Shown: positions 50,305-62,839 of the stretch, piece after piece
How positions within the stretch are numbered: the first letter of the stretch is position 1
How the letters are laid out: each line of letters begins with the position of its first letter
Assembly (NCBI RefSeq): GCF_029227915.1
Contig: NC_079878.1
Coordinates: forward strand, 2,482,001 to 2,546,000
From: Hydractinia symbiolongicarpus
Taxonomy: Eukaryota > Cnidaria > Hydrozoa > Anthoathecata > Hydractiniidae
DNA length: 64,000 nucleotides
Direction: 5' to 3'
Made by a program: the position numbers and the translations under genes
Notes under the pieces: model-generated
What the model was told of the DNA's origin: nothing
Database searches by the model: none
The model's input: the letters and a program-made list of their open reading frames with translations, nothing else

Positions 50305-53300
50305 CCACTTTCATTAAGCGTCTCATCAAAAATGAAAACATTTCTGAAAACTACAGTTCTCATGCGTTTTAGTGGTGAAAAATAATTTAAAAAATCGTTC
50401 GGGAAATGAGTTTACTCCCTGGGTACTTTCTTTGTATACTTTTAACTTTACGGGCCGAGTCGGGGATTTACGGGAAGTCGCGGGTTTTCGTTTGCCGGCG
50501 ATTAAACTTCTTTTATTCAGCGTCTCATCAAAAATGAAAACGTTTTTGAAAACTACAAGTCTCATGCGTTTTAGTGGTGAAAAGATAATTTAAAAAATCG
50601 TTTTGGAAATGAGTTTACTCACAGGGTACTTTCTTTGTATACATTTGACTATACGGGCCAAGCCCGGGATTTCCGGAAATCGCGGGTTTTCGTTTGCCGG
50701 TGATTAAACCACTTTCATTAAGCGTCTCATCAAAAATGAAAACATTTCTGAAAACTACAGGTCCCATGCGTTTTAGTGGTGAAAAAATAATTTAAAGAAT
50801 CGTTCGGGAAATGAGTTTACTCCCTGGGTACCTTCTTTGTACACTTTTGACTATACGGCCGAGTCCGGGATATACGGGAAATCGCGGGTTTTCGTTTGCC
50901 GGCGATTAAACCACTTTCATTAAGCGTCTCATCAAAAATGAAAACACTTTTGAAAACTACAAGTCTCATGCGTTTTAGTGGTGAAAAAATAATATAAAAA
51001 ATCGTTCGGGAAATGAGTTTACTCCCTGGGTACTTTCTTTGTATACTTTTGACTATACGGGCCGAGTCCGGGGTTTACGGGAATTGGCGGGTTTTCGTTT
51101 GCCGGCGATTAAACTTCTTTTAATAAGCGTCTCATCAAAAATGAAAACATTTTTGAAAACTACAAGTCTCATGCGTTTTAGTGGTGAAAAAATAATTTAA
51201 AAAGTCGTTTTGGAAATGAGTTTAATCACAGGGTACTTTCTTTGTATACATGGGAAATGAGTTTACTCCCCGGGTGCTTTCTTTGTATACTTTTGACTAT
51301 ATGGGCCGAGTCCGGGGTTTACGGGAAATGGCGGGTTTTTGTTTGCCGGCAATTAAACTTCTTTTTTTCAGCGTCTTATCAAAAATGAAAAAATTTTTAA
51401 AAACTACAAGTCTCATGCGTTTTAATGGCGAAAAGATACTTTAAAAAATCATTTTGGAAATGAGTTTACTCACAGGGTACTTTCTTTGTATACATTTGTC
51501 TATACGGGCCAAGCCCGGGATTTACGGGAAATCGCGGGTTTTCGTTTGCCGGCGATTAAACCACTTTCATTAAGCGTCTCATCAAAAATGAAAACATTTC
51601 TAAAAACTACAGTTCTCATGCGTTTTAGTGGTGAAAAAATAATTTAAAAAATCGTTCGGGAAATGAGTTTACTCCCTGGGTACTTTCTTTGTATACTTTT
51701 GACTTTACGGGCCGAGTCGGGGATTTACGGGAAGTCGCGGGTTTTCGTTTGCCGGCGATTAAACTTCTTTTATTCAGCGTCTCATCAAAAATGAAAACGT
51801 TTTTGAAAACTACAAGTCTCATGCGTTTTAGTGGTGAAAAGATAATATAAAAAATGGTTTTGGAAATGAGTTTACTCACAGGGTACTTTCTTTGTATACA
51901 TTTGACTATACGGGCCAAGCCCGGGATTTCCGGAAATCGCGGGTTTTCGTTTGCCGGTGATTAAACCACTTTCATTAAGCGTCTCATCAAAAATGAAAAC
52001 ATTTCTGAAAACTACAGGTCCCATGCGTTTTAGTGGTGAAAAAATAATTTAAAAAGTCGTTTTGGAAATGAGTTTAATCACAGGGTACTTTCTTTGTATA
52101 CATGTGAAATGAGTTTACTCCCCGGGTGCTTTCTTTGTATACTTTTGACTATATTGGCCGAGTCCGGGGTTTACGGGAAATGGCGGGTTTTTGTTTGCCG
52201 GCAATTAAACTTCTTTTTTTCAGCGTCTTATCAAAAATGAAAACATTTTTAAAAACTACAAGTCTCATGCGTTTTAGTGGCGAAAAGATACTTTAAAAAA
52301 TCGTTTTGGAAATGAGTTTACTCACAGGGTACTTTCTTTGTATACATTTGACTATACGGGCCAAGCCCGGGATTTACGGGAAATCGCGGGTTTTCGTTTG
52401 CCGGCGATTAAACCACTTTCATTAAGCGTCTCATCAAAAATGAAAACATTTCTGAAAACTACAGTTCTCATGCGTTTTAGTGGTGAAAAAATAATTTAAA
52501 AAATCGTTCGGGAAATGAGTTTACTCCCTGGGTACTTTCTTTGTATACTTTTAACTTTACGGGCCGAGTCGGGGATTTACGGGAAGTCGCGGGTTTTCGT
52601 TTGCCGGCGATTAAACTTCTTTTATTCAGCGTCTCATCAAAAATGAAAACGTTTTTGAAAACTACAAGTCTCATACGTTTTAGTGGTGAAAAGATAATTT
52701 AAAAAATCGTTTTGGAAATGAGTTTACTCACAGGGTACTTTCTTTGTATACATTTGACTATACGGGCCAAGCCCGGGATTTCCGGAAATCGCGGGTTTTC
52801 GTTTGCCGGTGATTAAACCACTTTCATTAAGCGTCTCATCAAAAATGAAAACATTTCTGAAAACTACAGGTCCCATGCGTTTTAGTGGTGAAAAAATAAT
52901 TTAAAGAATCGTTCGGGAAATGAGTTTACTCCCTGGGTACCTTCTTTGTACACTTTTGACTATACGGCCGAGTCCGGGATTTACGGGAAATCGCGGGTTT
53001 TTGTTTGCCGGCGATTAAACCACTTTCATTAAGCGTCTCATCAAAAATGAAAACATTTCTGCAAATTACAAGTCTCATGCGTTTTAGTGGTGAAAAAATA
53101 ATTTAAAAGATCGTTCGGGAAATGAGTTTACTCCCTGGGTACTTTCTTTGTATACTTTTGACTATACGGGCCGAGCTTGGGATTTACGGGAAATCGCAGG
53201 TTTTCGTTTGCCGGCGATTAAACTTCTTTTATTCAGAGTCTCATCAAAAATGAAAACATTTTTGTAAACTACAAGTCCCATGCGTTTTAGTGGTGAAAAA

Positions 53301-53609
53301 ATAATTTAAAAAATCGTTCGGGAAATGAGTTTACTCCCTGGGTACTTTCTTTGTATACTTTTGACTATACGGGCCGAGTCCGGGGTTTACGGGAAATGGC
53401 GGGTTTTCGTTTTCCGGCGATTAAACCACTTTCATTAAGCGTCTCATCAAAAATGAAAACATTTCTAAAAATTACAAGTCTCATGCGTTTTAGTGGTGAA
53501 AAAAAAAATTAAAAAATCGTTCGGGAAATGAGTTTTTTCCCTGGGTACCTTCTTTGTATACTTTTGACAATACGGCCGAGTCCGGGATTTACGGGAAATC
53601 GCGGGTTTT
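50305..53609. repeat. Array units with near-perfect palindrome variant
   Basis: This section is rich in the 'gatttccggaaatc' unit (50663, 51920 and 52772) and in 'gaaaacgtttttg' units. Partial units lie at 51247 and 52099, the latter with 'catgtgaaatg' so that its start codon context is changed. I see nothing but repeat units. Confidence 0.85.
50663..50686. repeat. 24-bp near-perfect palindrome inside a unit variant
   Basis: The arms are CCCGGGATTTCC and GGAAATCGCGGG. They pair with a single mismatched position per arm (the fifth base from each end), and the central 14 bases GATTTCCGGAAATC are perfectly symmetric. The same palindrome is at 51920-51943, 52772-52795, 57069-57092 and 58732-58755. 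It is the most symmetric form of the GC-rich core present in every unit. Imperfect palindromes of this size inside tandem units are the hallmark of baculovirus-type hrs. Function here is inference. Confidence 0.85.
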
Positions 53610-56600
53610 CGTTTGCCGGCGATTAAACCACTTTCATTAAGCGTCTCATCAAAAATGAAAACATTTCTGCAAACTACAAGTCTCATGCGTTGTAGTGGTG
53701 AAAAAATAATTTAAAAAATCGTTCTGGAAAAGAGTTTACTCTCTGGGTACCTTCTTTGTATACTTTTGACTATACGGGCCGAGTCCGGGATTTACGGGAA
53801 ATCGCGGGTTTTCGTTTGCCGGCGATTAAACTTCTTTTATTCAGCGTCTCATCAAAAATGAAAACACTTTTGAAAACTACAAGTCTCATGCGTTTTAGTG
53901 GTGAAAAAATAATATAAAAAATCGTTCGGGAAATGAGTTTACTCCCTGGGTACTTTCTTTGTATACTTTTGACTATACGGGCCGAGTCCGGGGTTTACGG
54001 GAATTGGCGGGTTTTCGTTTGCCGGCGATTAAACTTCTTTTAATAAGCGTCTCATCAAAAATGAAAACATTTTTGAAAACTACAAGTCTCATGCGTTTTA
54101 GTGGTGAAAAAATAATTTAAAAAGTCGTTTTGGAAATGAGTTTAATCACAGGGTACTTTCTTTGTATACATGGGAAATGAGTTTACTCCCCGGGTGCTTT
54201 CTTTGTATACTTTTGACTATATGGGCCGAGTCCGGGGTTTACGGGAAATGGCGGGTTTTTGTTTGCCGGCAATTAAACTTCTTTTTTTCAGCGTCTTATC
54301 AAAAATGAAAACATTTTTAAAAACTACAAGTCTCATGCGTTTTAGTGGCGAAAAGATACTTTAAAAAATCGTTTTGGAAATGAGTTTACTCACAGGGTAC
54401 TTTCTTTGTATACATTTGTCTATACAGGCCAAGCCCGGGATTTACGGGAAATCGCGGGTTTTCGTTTGCCGGCGATTAAACCACTTTCATTAAGCGTCTC
54501 ATCAAAAATGAAAACATTTCTGAAAACTACAGTTCTCATGCGTTTTAGTGGTGAAAAAATAATTTAAAAAATCGTTCGGGAAATGAGTTTACTCCCTGGG
54601 TACTTTCTTTGTATACTTTTGACTTTACGGGCCGAGTCGGGGATTTACGGGAAGTCGCGGGTTTTCGTTTGCCGGCGATTAAACTTCTTTTATTCAGCGT
54701 CTCATCAAAAATGAAAACGTTTTTGAAAACTACAAGTCTCATGCGTTTTAGTGGTGAAAAGATAATTTAAAAAATGGTTTTGGAAATGAGTTCACTCACA
54801 GGGTACTTTCTTTGTATACATTTGACTATACGGGCCAAGCCCGGGATTTCTGGAAATCGCGGGTTTTCGTTTGCCGGTGATTAAACCACTTTCATTAAGC
54901 GTCTCATCAAAAATGAAAACATTTCTGAAAACTACAGGTCCCATGCGTTTTAGTGGTGAAAAAATAATTTAAAAAATCGTTCGGGAAATGAGTTTACTCC
55001 CTGGGTACCTTCTTTGTATACTTTTGACTATACGGCCGAGTCCGGGATTTACGGGAAATCGCGGGTTTTCGTTTGCCGGCGATTAAACTTCTTTTATTCA
55101 GCGTCTCATCAAAAATGAAAACATTTCTTAAAACTACAAGTCTCATGCGTTTTAGTGGTGAAAAAAAAATTTAAAAAATCGTTCGGGAAATGAGGTTACT
55201 CCCTGGGTACCTTCTTTGTATACTTTTGACTATACGGGCCGAGTCCGGGATTTACGGGAAATCGCGGGTTTTCGTTTGCCGGCGATTAAACTTCTTTTAT
55301 TCAGCGTCTCATCAAAAATGAAAACATTTTTAAAAACTACAAGTCTCATGGGCTTTAGTGGTGAAATAATAATTTAAAAAATCGTTCAGGAAATGAGTTT
55401 ACTCCCTGGGTACCTTCTTTGTATACTTTTGACTATACGGCCGAGTCCGGGATTTACGGGAAATCGCGGGTTTTCGTTTGCCGGCGATTAAACCACTTTC
55501 ATTAAGCGTCTCATCAAAAATGAAAACATTTCTGCAAATTACAAGTCTCATGCGTTTTAGTGGTGAAAAAATAATTTAAAAGATCGTTCGGGAAATGAGT
55601 TTACTCCCTGGGTACCTTCTTTGTATACTTTTGACTATACGGGCCGAGTCCGGGATTTACGGGAAATCGCGGGTTTTCGTTTGCCGGCGATTAAACTTCT
55701 TTTATTCAGCGTCTCATCAAAAATGAAAACATTTCTGAAAACTACAAGTCTCATGCGTTTTAGTGGTGAAAAAATAATTTAAAAAATCGTTCGGGAAATG
55801 AGTTTACTCCCTGGGTACCTTCTTTGTATACTTTTGACTATACGGGCCGAGTCCGGGATTTACGGGAAATCGCGGGTTTTCGTTTGCCGGCGATTAAACT
55901 TCTTTTATTCAGCGTCTCATCAAAAATGAAAACATTTTTAAAAACTACAAGTCTCATGGGCTTTAGTGGTGAAATAATAATTTAAAAAATCGTTCGGGAA
56001 ATGAGTTTACTCCCTAGGTACTTCTTTTGTATACATTTGACTATACGGGCCGAGTCCGGGATTTACGGGAAATCGCGGGTTTTCGTTTGCCGGCGATTAA
56101 ACTTCTTTTATTCAGCGTCTCATCAAAAATGAAAACATTTTTAAAAACTACAAGTCTCATGGGCTTTAGTGGTGAAATAATAATTTAAAAAATCGTTCAG
56201 GAAATGAGTTTACTCCCTGGGTACCTTCTTTGTATACTTTTGACTATACGGCCGAATCCGGGATTTACGGGAAATCGCGGGTTTTCGTTTGCCGGCGATT
56301 AAACCACTTTCATTAAGCGTCTCATCAAAAATGAAAACATTTCTGCAAATTACAAGTCTCATGCGTTTTAGTGGTGAAAAAATAATTTAAAAGATCGTTC
56401 GGGAAATGAGTTTACTCCCTGGGTACCTTCTTTGTATACTTTTGACTATACGGGCCGAGTCCGGGATTTACGGGAAATCGCGGGTTTTCGTTTGCCGGCG
56501 ATTAAACTTCTTTTATTCAGCGTCTCATCAAAAATGAAAACATTTCTGAAAACTACAAGTCTCATGCGTTTTAGTGGTGAAAAAATAATTTAAAAAATCG

Positions 56601-56945
56601 TTCGGGAAATGAGTTTACTCCCTGGGTACCTTCTTTGTATACTTTTGACTATACGGGCGGAGTCCGGGATTTACGGGAAATCGCGGGTTTTCGTTTGCCG
56701 GCGATTAAACTTCTTTTATTCAGCGTCTCATCAAAAATGAGAACATTTTTAAAAACTACAAGTCTCATGGGCTTTAGTGGTGAAATAATAATTTAAAAAA
56801 TCGTTCGGGAAATGAGTTTACTCCCTAGGTACTTCTTTTGTATACATTTGACTATACGGGCCGAGTCCGGGATTTACGGGAAATCGCGGGTTTTCGTTTG
56901 CCGGCGATTAAACTTCTTTTATTCAGCGTCTCATCAAAAATGAAA
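53610..56945. repeat. Block repeated at 57502-60837 (offset 3892)
   Basis: Shared variants include 'gttgtagtgg', 'gtttactctctggg', 'gggaattggcggg', the partial unit (54167 and 58059), 'gaggttactccc', and 'ccctaggtacttc' (56015 and 59907). The right half also contains a four-unit repeat of 811 bp, since 'ccctaggtacttc' recurs at 56826. The copies part near 56946. Confidence 0.9.
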
Positions 56946-57501
56946 ACGTTTTTGAAAACTACAAGTCTCATGCGTTTTAGTGGTGAAAAGATAATTTAAA
57001 AAATCGTTTTGGAAATGAGTTTACTCACAGGGTACTTTCTTTGTATACATTTGACTATACGGTCCAAGCCCGGGATTTCCGGAAATCGCGGGTTTTCGTT
57101 TGCCGGTGATTAAACCACTTTCATTAAGCGTCTCATCAAAAATGAAAACATTTCTGAAAACTACAGGTCCCATGCGTTTTAGTGGTGAAAAAATAATTTA
57201 AAGAATCGTTCGGGAAATGAGTTTACTCCCTGGGTACCTTCTTTGTACACTTTTGACTATACGGCCGAGTCCGGGATTTACGGGAAATCGCGGGTTTTTG
57301 TTTGCCGGCGATTAAACCACTTTCATTAAGCGTCTCATCAAAAATGAAAACATTTCTGCAAATTACAAGTCTCATGCGTTTTAGTGGTGAAAAAATAATT
57401 TAAAAGATCGTTCGGGAAATGAGTTTACTCCCTGGGTACTTTCTTTGTATACTTTTGACCATACGGGCCGAGCTTGGGATTTACGGGAAATCGCAGGTTT
57501 T

Positions 57502-60500
57502 CGTTTGCCGGCGATTAAACCACTTTCATTAAGCGTCTCATCAAAAATGAAAACATTTCTGCAAACTACAAGTCTCATGCGTTGTAGTGGTGAAAAAATA
57601 ATTTAAAAAATCGTTCGGGAAAAGAGTTTACTCTCTGGGTACCTTCTTTGTATACTTTTGACTATACGGGCCGAGTCCGGGATTTACGGGAAATCGCGGG
57701 TTTTCGTTTGCCGGCGATTAAACTTCTTTTATTCAGCGTCTCATCAAAAATGAAAACACTTTTGAAAACTACAAGTCTCATGCGTTTTAGTGGTGAAAAA
57801 ATAATATAAAAAATCGTTCGGGAAATGAGTTTACTCCCTGGGTACTTTCTTTGTATACTTTTGACTATACGGGCCGAGTCCGGGGTTTACGGGAATTGGC
57901 GGGTTTTCGTTTGCCGGCGATTAAACTTCTTTTAATAAGCGTCTCATCAAAAATGAAAACATTTTTGAAAACTACAAGTCTCATGCGTTTTAGTGGTGAA
58001 AAAATAATTTAAAAAGTCGTTTTGGAAATGAGTTTAATCACAGGGTACTTTCTTTGTATACATGGGAAATGAGTTTACTCCCCGGGTGCTTTCTTTGTAT
58101 ACTTTTGACTATATGGGCCGAGTCCGGGGTTTACGGGAAATGGCGGGTTTTTGTTTGCCGGCAATTAAACTTCTTTTTTTCAGCGTCTTATCAAAAATGA
58201 AAACATTTTTAAAAACTACAAGTCTCATGCGTTTTAGTGGCGAAAAGATACTTTAAAAAATCGTTTTGGAAATGAGTTTACTCACAGGGTACTTTCTTTG
58301 TATACATTTGTCTATACGGGCCAAGCCCGGGATTTACGGGAAATCGCGGGTTTTCGTTTGCCGGCGATTAAACCACTTTCATTAAGCGTCTCATCAAAAA
58401 TGAAAACATTTCTGAAAACTACAGTTCTCATGCGTTTTAGTGGTGAAAAAATAATTTAAAAAATCGTTCGGGAAATGAGTTTACTCCCTGGGTACTTTCT
58501 TTGTATACTTTTGACTTTACGGGCCGAGTCGGGGATTTACGGGAAGTCGCGGGTTTTCGTTTGCCGGCGATTAAACTTCTTTTATTCAGCGTCTCATCAA
58601 AAATGAAAACGTTTTTGAAAACTACAAGTCTCATGCGTTTTAGTGGTGAAAAGATAATTTAAAAAATGGTTTTGGAAATGAGTTTACTCACAGGGTACTT
58701 TCTTTGTATACATTTGACTATACGGGCCAAACCCGGGATTTCCGGAAATCGCGGGTTTTCGTTTGCCGGTGATTAAACCACTTTCATTAAGCGTCTCATC
58801 AAAAATGAAAACATTTCTGAAAACTACAGGTCCCATGCGTTTTAGTGGTGAAAAAATAATTTAAAAAATCGTTCGGGAAATGAGTTTACTCCCTGGGTAC
58901 CTTCTTTGTATACTTTTGACTATACGGCCGAGTCCGGGATTTACGGGAAATCGCGGGTTTTCGTTTACCGGCGATTAAACTTCTTTTATTCAGCGTCTCA
59001 TCAAAAATGAAAACATTTCTTAAAACTACAAGTCTCATGCGTTTTAGTGGTGAAAAAAAAATTTAAAAAATCGTTCGGGAAATGAGGTTACTCCCTGGGT
59101 ACCTTCTTTGTATACTTTTGACTATACGGGCCGAGTCCGGGATTTACGGGAAATCGCGGGTTTTCGTTTGCCGGCGATTAAACTTCTTTTATTCAGCGTC
59201 TCATCAAAAATGAAAACATTTTTAAAAACTACAAGTCTCATGGGCTTTAGTGGTGAAATAATAATTTAAAAAATCGTTCAGGAAATGAGTTTACTCCCTG
59301 GGTACCTTCTTTGTATACTTTTGACTATACGGCCGAGTCCGGGATTTACGGGAAATCGCGGGTTTTCGTTTGCCGGCGATTAAACCACTTTCATTAAGCG
59401 TCTCATCAAAAATGAAAACATTTCTGCAAATTACAAGTCTCATGCGTTTTAGTGGTGAAAAAATAATTTAAAAGATCGTTCGGGAAATGAGTTTACTCCC
59501 TGGGTACCTTCTTTGTATACTTTTGACTATACGGGCCGAGTCCGGGATTTACGGGAAATCGCGGGTTTTCGTTTGCCGGCGATTAAACTTCTTTTATTCA
59601 GCGTCTCATCAAAAATGAAAACATTTCTGAAAACTGCAAGTCTCATGCGATTTAGTGGTGAAAAAATAATTTAAAAAATCGTTCGGGAAATGAGTTTACT
59701 CCCTGGGTACCTTCTTTGTATACTTTTGACTATACGGGCCGAGTCCGGGATTTACGGGAAATCGCGGGTTTTCGTTTGCCGGCGATTAAACTTCTTTTAT
59801 TCAGCGTCTCATCAAAAATGAAAACATTTTTAAAAACTACAAGTCTCATGGGCTTTAGTGGTGAAATAATAATTTAAAAAATCGTTCGGGAAATGAGTTT
59901 ACTCCCTAGGTACTTCTTTTGTATACATTTGACTATACGGGCCGAGTCCGGGATTTACGGGAAATCGCGGGTTTTCGTTTGCCGGCGATTAAACTTCTTT
60001 TATTCAGCGTCTCATCAAAAATGAAAACATTTTTAAAAACTACAAGTCTCATGGGCTTTAGTGGTGAAATAATAATTTAAAAAATCGTTCAGGAAATGAG
60101 TTTACTCCCTGGGTACCTTCTTTGTATACTTTTGACTATACGGCCGAGTCCGGGATTTACGGGAAATCGCGGGTTTTCGTTTGCCGGCGATTAAACCACT
60201 TTCATTAAGCGTCTCATCAAAAATGAAAACATTTCTGCAAATTACAAGTCTCATGCGTTTTAGTGGTGAAAAAATAATTTAAAAGATCGTTCGGGAAATG
60301 AGTTTACTCCCTGGGTACCTTCTTTGTATACTTTTGACTATACGGGCCGAGTCCGGGATTTACGGGAAATCGCGGGTTTTCGTTTGTCGGCGATTAAACT
60401 TCTTTTATTCAGCGTCTTATCAAAAATGAAAACATTTCTGAAAACTACAAGTCTCATGCGTTTTAGTGGTGAAAAAATAATTTAAAAAATCGTTCGGGAA

Positions 60501-60837
60501 ATGAGTTTACTCCCTGGGTACCTTCTTTGTATACTTTTGACTATACGGGCCGAGTCCGGGATTTACGGGAAATCGCGGGTTTTCGTTTGCCGGCGATTAA
60601 ACTTCTTTTATTCAGCGTCTCATCAAAAATGAGAACATTTTTAAAAACTACAAGTCTCATGGGCTTTAGTGGTGAAATAATAATTTAAAAAATCGTTCGG
60701 GAAATGAGTTTACTCCCTAGGTACTTCTTTTGTATACATTTGACTATACGGGCCGAGTCCCGGATTTACGGGAAATCGCGGGTTTTCGTTTGCCGGCGAT
60801 TAAACTTCTTTTATTCAGCGTCTCATCAAAAATGAAA
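57502..60837. repeat. Second copy of the 53610-56945 block
   Basis: This is the offset-3892 copy, with its own 811-bp four-unit repeat ('ccctaggtacttc' at 59907 and 60718). Private changes include 'cgtttaccgg' near 58962, 'aaactgcaag' near 59630 and 'cgtttgtcgg' near 60380. Confidence 0.9.
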
Positions 60838-62763
60838 ACACTTTTAAAAACTACAAGTCTCATGCGTTTTAGTAGTGAAAAAATAATTTAAAAAATCGTT
60901 CGGGAAATGAGTTTACTCCCTGGGTACTTTCTTTGTATACTTTTGACTATACGGGCCCAGTCCGGGATTTACGGGAAATCGCGGGTTTTCGTGTGCCGGC
61001 GATTAAACTTCTTTTATTCAGCGTCTCATCAAAAATGAAAACATTTCTTAAAACTACAAGTCTCATGCGTTTTAGTGGTGAAAAAAAAATTTAAAAAATC
61101 GTTCGGGAAATGAGTTTACTCCCTGGGTACCTTCTTTGTATACTTTTGACTATACGGGCCGAGTCCGGGATTTACGGGAAATCGCGGTTTTTCGTTTGCC
61201 GGCGATTAAACTTCTTTTATTCAGCGTCTCATCAAAAATGAAAACATTTTTAAAAACTACAAGTCTCATGGGCTTTAGTGGTGATATAATAATTTAAAAA
61301 ATCGTTCGGGAAATGAGTTTACTCCCTGGGTACCTTCTTTGTATACTTTTGACTATACGGCCGAGTCCGGGATTTACGGGAAATCGCGGGTTTTCGTTTG
61401 CCGGCGATTAAACCACTTTCATTAAGCGTCTCATCAAAAATGAAAACATTTCTGCAAATTACAAGTCTCATGCGTTTTAGTGGTGAAAAAATAATTTAAA
61501 AGATCGTTCGGGAAATAAGTTTACTCCCTGGGTACCTTCTTTGTATACTTTTGACTATACGGGCCGAGTCCGGGATTTACGGGAAATCGCGGGTTTTCGT
61601 TTGCCGGCGATTAAACTTCTTTTATTCAGCGTCTCATCAAAAATGAAAACATTTCTGAAAACTACAAGTCTCATGCGTTTTAGTGGTGAAAAAATAATTT
61701 AAAAAATCCTTCGGGAAATGAGTTTACTCCCTGGGTACCTTCTTTGTATACTTTTGACTATACGGGCCGAGTCCGGGATTTACGGGAAATCGCGGGTTTT
61801 CGTTTGCCGGCGATTAAACTTCTTTTATTCAGCGTCTCATCAAAAATGAAAACATTTTTAAAAACTACAAGTCTCATGGGCTTTAGTGGTGAAATAATAA
61901 TTTAAAAAATCGTTCGGGAAATGAGTTTACTCCCTAGGTACTTCTTTTGTATACATTTGACTATACGGGCCGAGTCCGGGATTTACGGGAAATCGCGGGT
62001 TTTCGTTTGCCGGCGATTAAACTTCTTTTATTCAGTGTCTCATCAAAAATGAAAACACTTTTAAAAACTACAAGTCTCATGCGTTTTAGTAGTGAAAAAA
62101 TAATTTAAAAAATCGTTCGGGAAATGAGTTTACTCCCTGGGTACTTTCTTTGTATACTTTTGACTATACAGGCCCAGTCCGGGATTTACGGGAAATCGCG
62201 GGTTTTCGTGTGCCGGCGATTAAACTTCTTTTATTCAGCGTCCCATCAAAAATGAAAACATTTTTAAAAACTAAAAGTCTCATGCGTTTTAGTGGTGAAA
62301 AGATACTTTAAAAAGTCGTTTTGGAAATGAGTTTACTCACAGGGTACTTTCTTTGTATACATTCGACTATACGGGCCAAGCCCGGGATTTACGGGAAATC
62401 GCGGGTTTTCGTTTGCCGGCGATTAAACCACTTTCATTAAGCGTCTCATCAAAATTGAAAACATTTCTGAAAACTACAGGTCTCATGCGTTTTAGTGGTG
62501 AAAAAATAATTTAAAAAACCGTTCGGGAAATGAGTTTACTCCCTGGGTACTTTCTTTGTATACTTTTGACTATACGGGCCGAGTCGGGGATTTACGGGAA
62601 GTCGCGGGTTTTCGTTTGCCGGCGATTAAACTTCTTTTATTCAGCGTCTCATCAAAAATGAAAACATTTCTGAAAACTACAAGTCTCATGCGTTTTAGTG
62701 GTGAAAAAATAATTTAAAAAATCGTTCGGGAAATGAGTTTACTCCCTGGGTACTTTCTTTGTA
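60838..62763. repeat. Right-end array units
   Basis: The last nine or so complete units. The 'cgtgtgccgg' variant occurs at 60991 and 62208, 1217 bp apart, and matches the variant at 14563 and 15780. 'ccctaggtacttc' recurs at 61935. The last two complete units start at about 62358 and 62561 and are close to consensus. Confidence 0.88.
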
Positions 62764-62839
62764 TATTTTTGACTATACTCCCCAAATCCGGGATTTACGG
62801 GAAGTCGCGGGTTTTCGTTTGCCGGCGATTAAACTTCTT
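62764..62839. repeat. Truncated and diverged terminal unit; array boundary
   Basis: Only the first 76 bases of a unit are present. Its first 30 bases carry about six changes from consensus ('tatttttgactatactcccc' for 'tacttttgactatacgggcc'), more than any complete unit nearby. The repeat stops after 'aaacttctt', and the next base begins unique sequence. A decayed edge unit is expected where homogenisation has only one neighbour. Confidence 0.92.

Larger units (their letters stand above)
1..62839. repeat. Giant tandem array of ~203-bp units (hr-like or satellite)
   Basis: Head-to-tail copies of one unit fill this whole stretch with no unrelated sequence between them. Successive unit starts (the 'tacttttgac' or 'tacatttgac' motif after 'ctttgta') fall at 1, 204, 407 and 610, and at the right edge at 62561 and 62764, so the period is 203 bp, with 1 to 4 base indels in variant units. 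I estimate about 305 units. Copies differ by scattered substitutions that define families, for example 'cttcttttattcagcg', 'ccactttcattaagcg' and 'cttcttttaataagcg' after the shared 'gccggcgattaaa'. The array continues left of the window. It carries no convincing gene. The unit length is not a multiple of three, so no reading frame runs through the array. Such arrays are known as viral homologous regions (enhancer or origin roles) or as satellite DNA. Which one applies here is not decided by the sequence. Confidence 0.97.

Noticed and set aside
1-62839. CRISPR array
   Set aside because: The whole 203-bp unit is repeated without unique spacers between short repeats, and no cas genes are present.
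1-62839. Centromeric satellite with CENP-B box
   Set aside because: I looked for the CENP-B box pattern on both strands of the unit and found no match. A centromere role without the box cannot be excluded.
1-62839. Assembly artefact creating the whole array
   Set aside because: Hundreds of units differ by ordered private variants and additive offsets, which a simple collapse or stutter error would not produce. Exact copy number and large duplicated blocks could still be misassembled.
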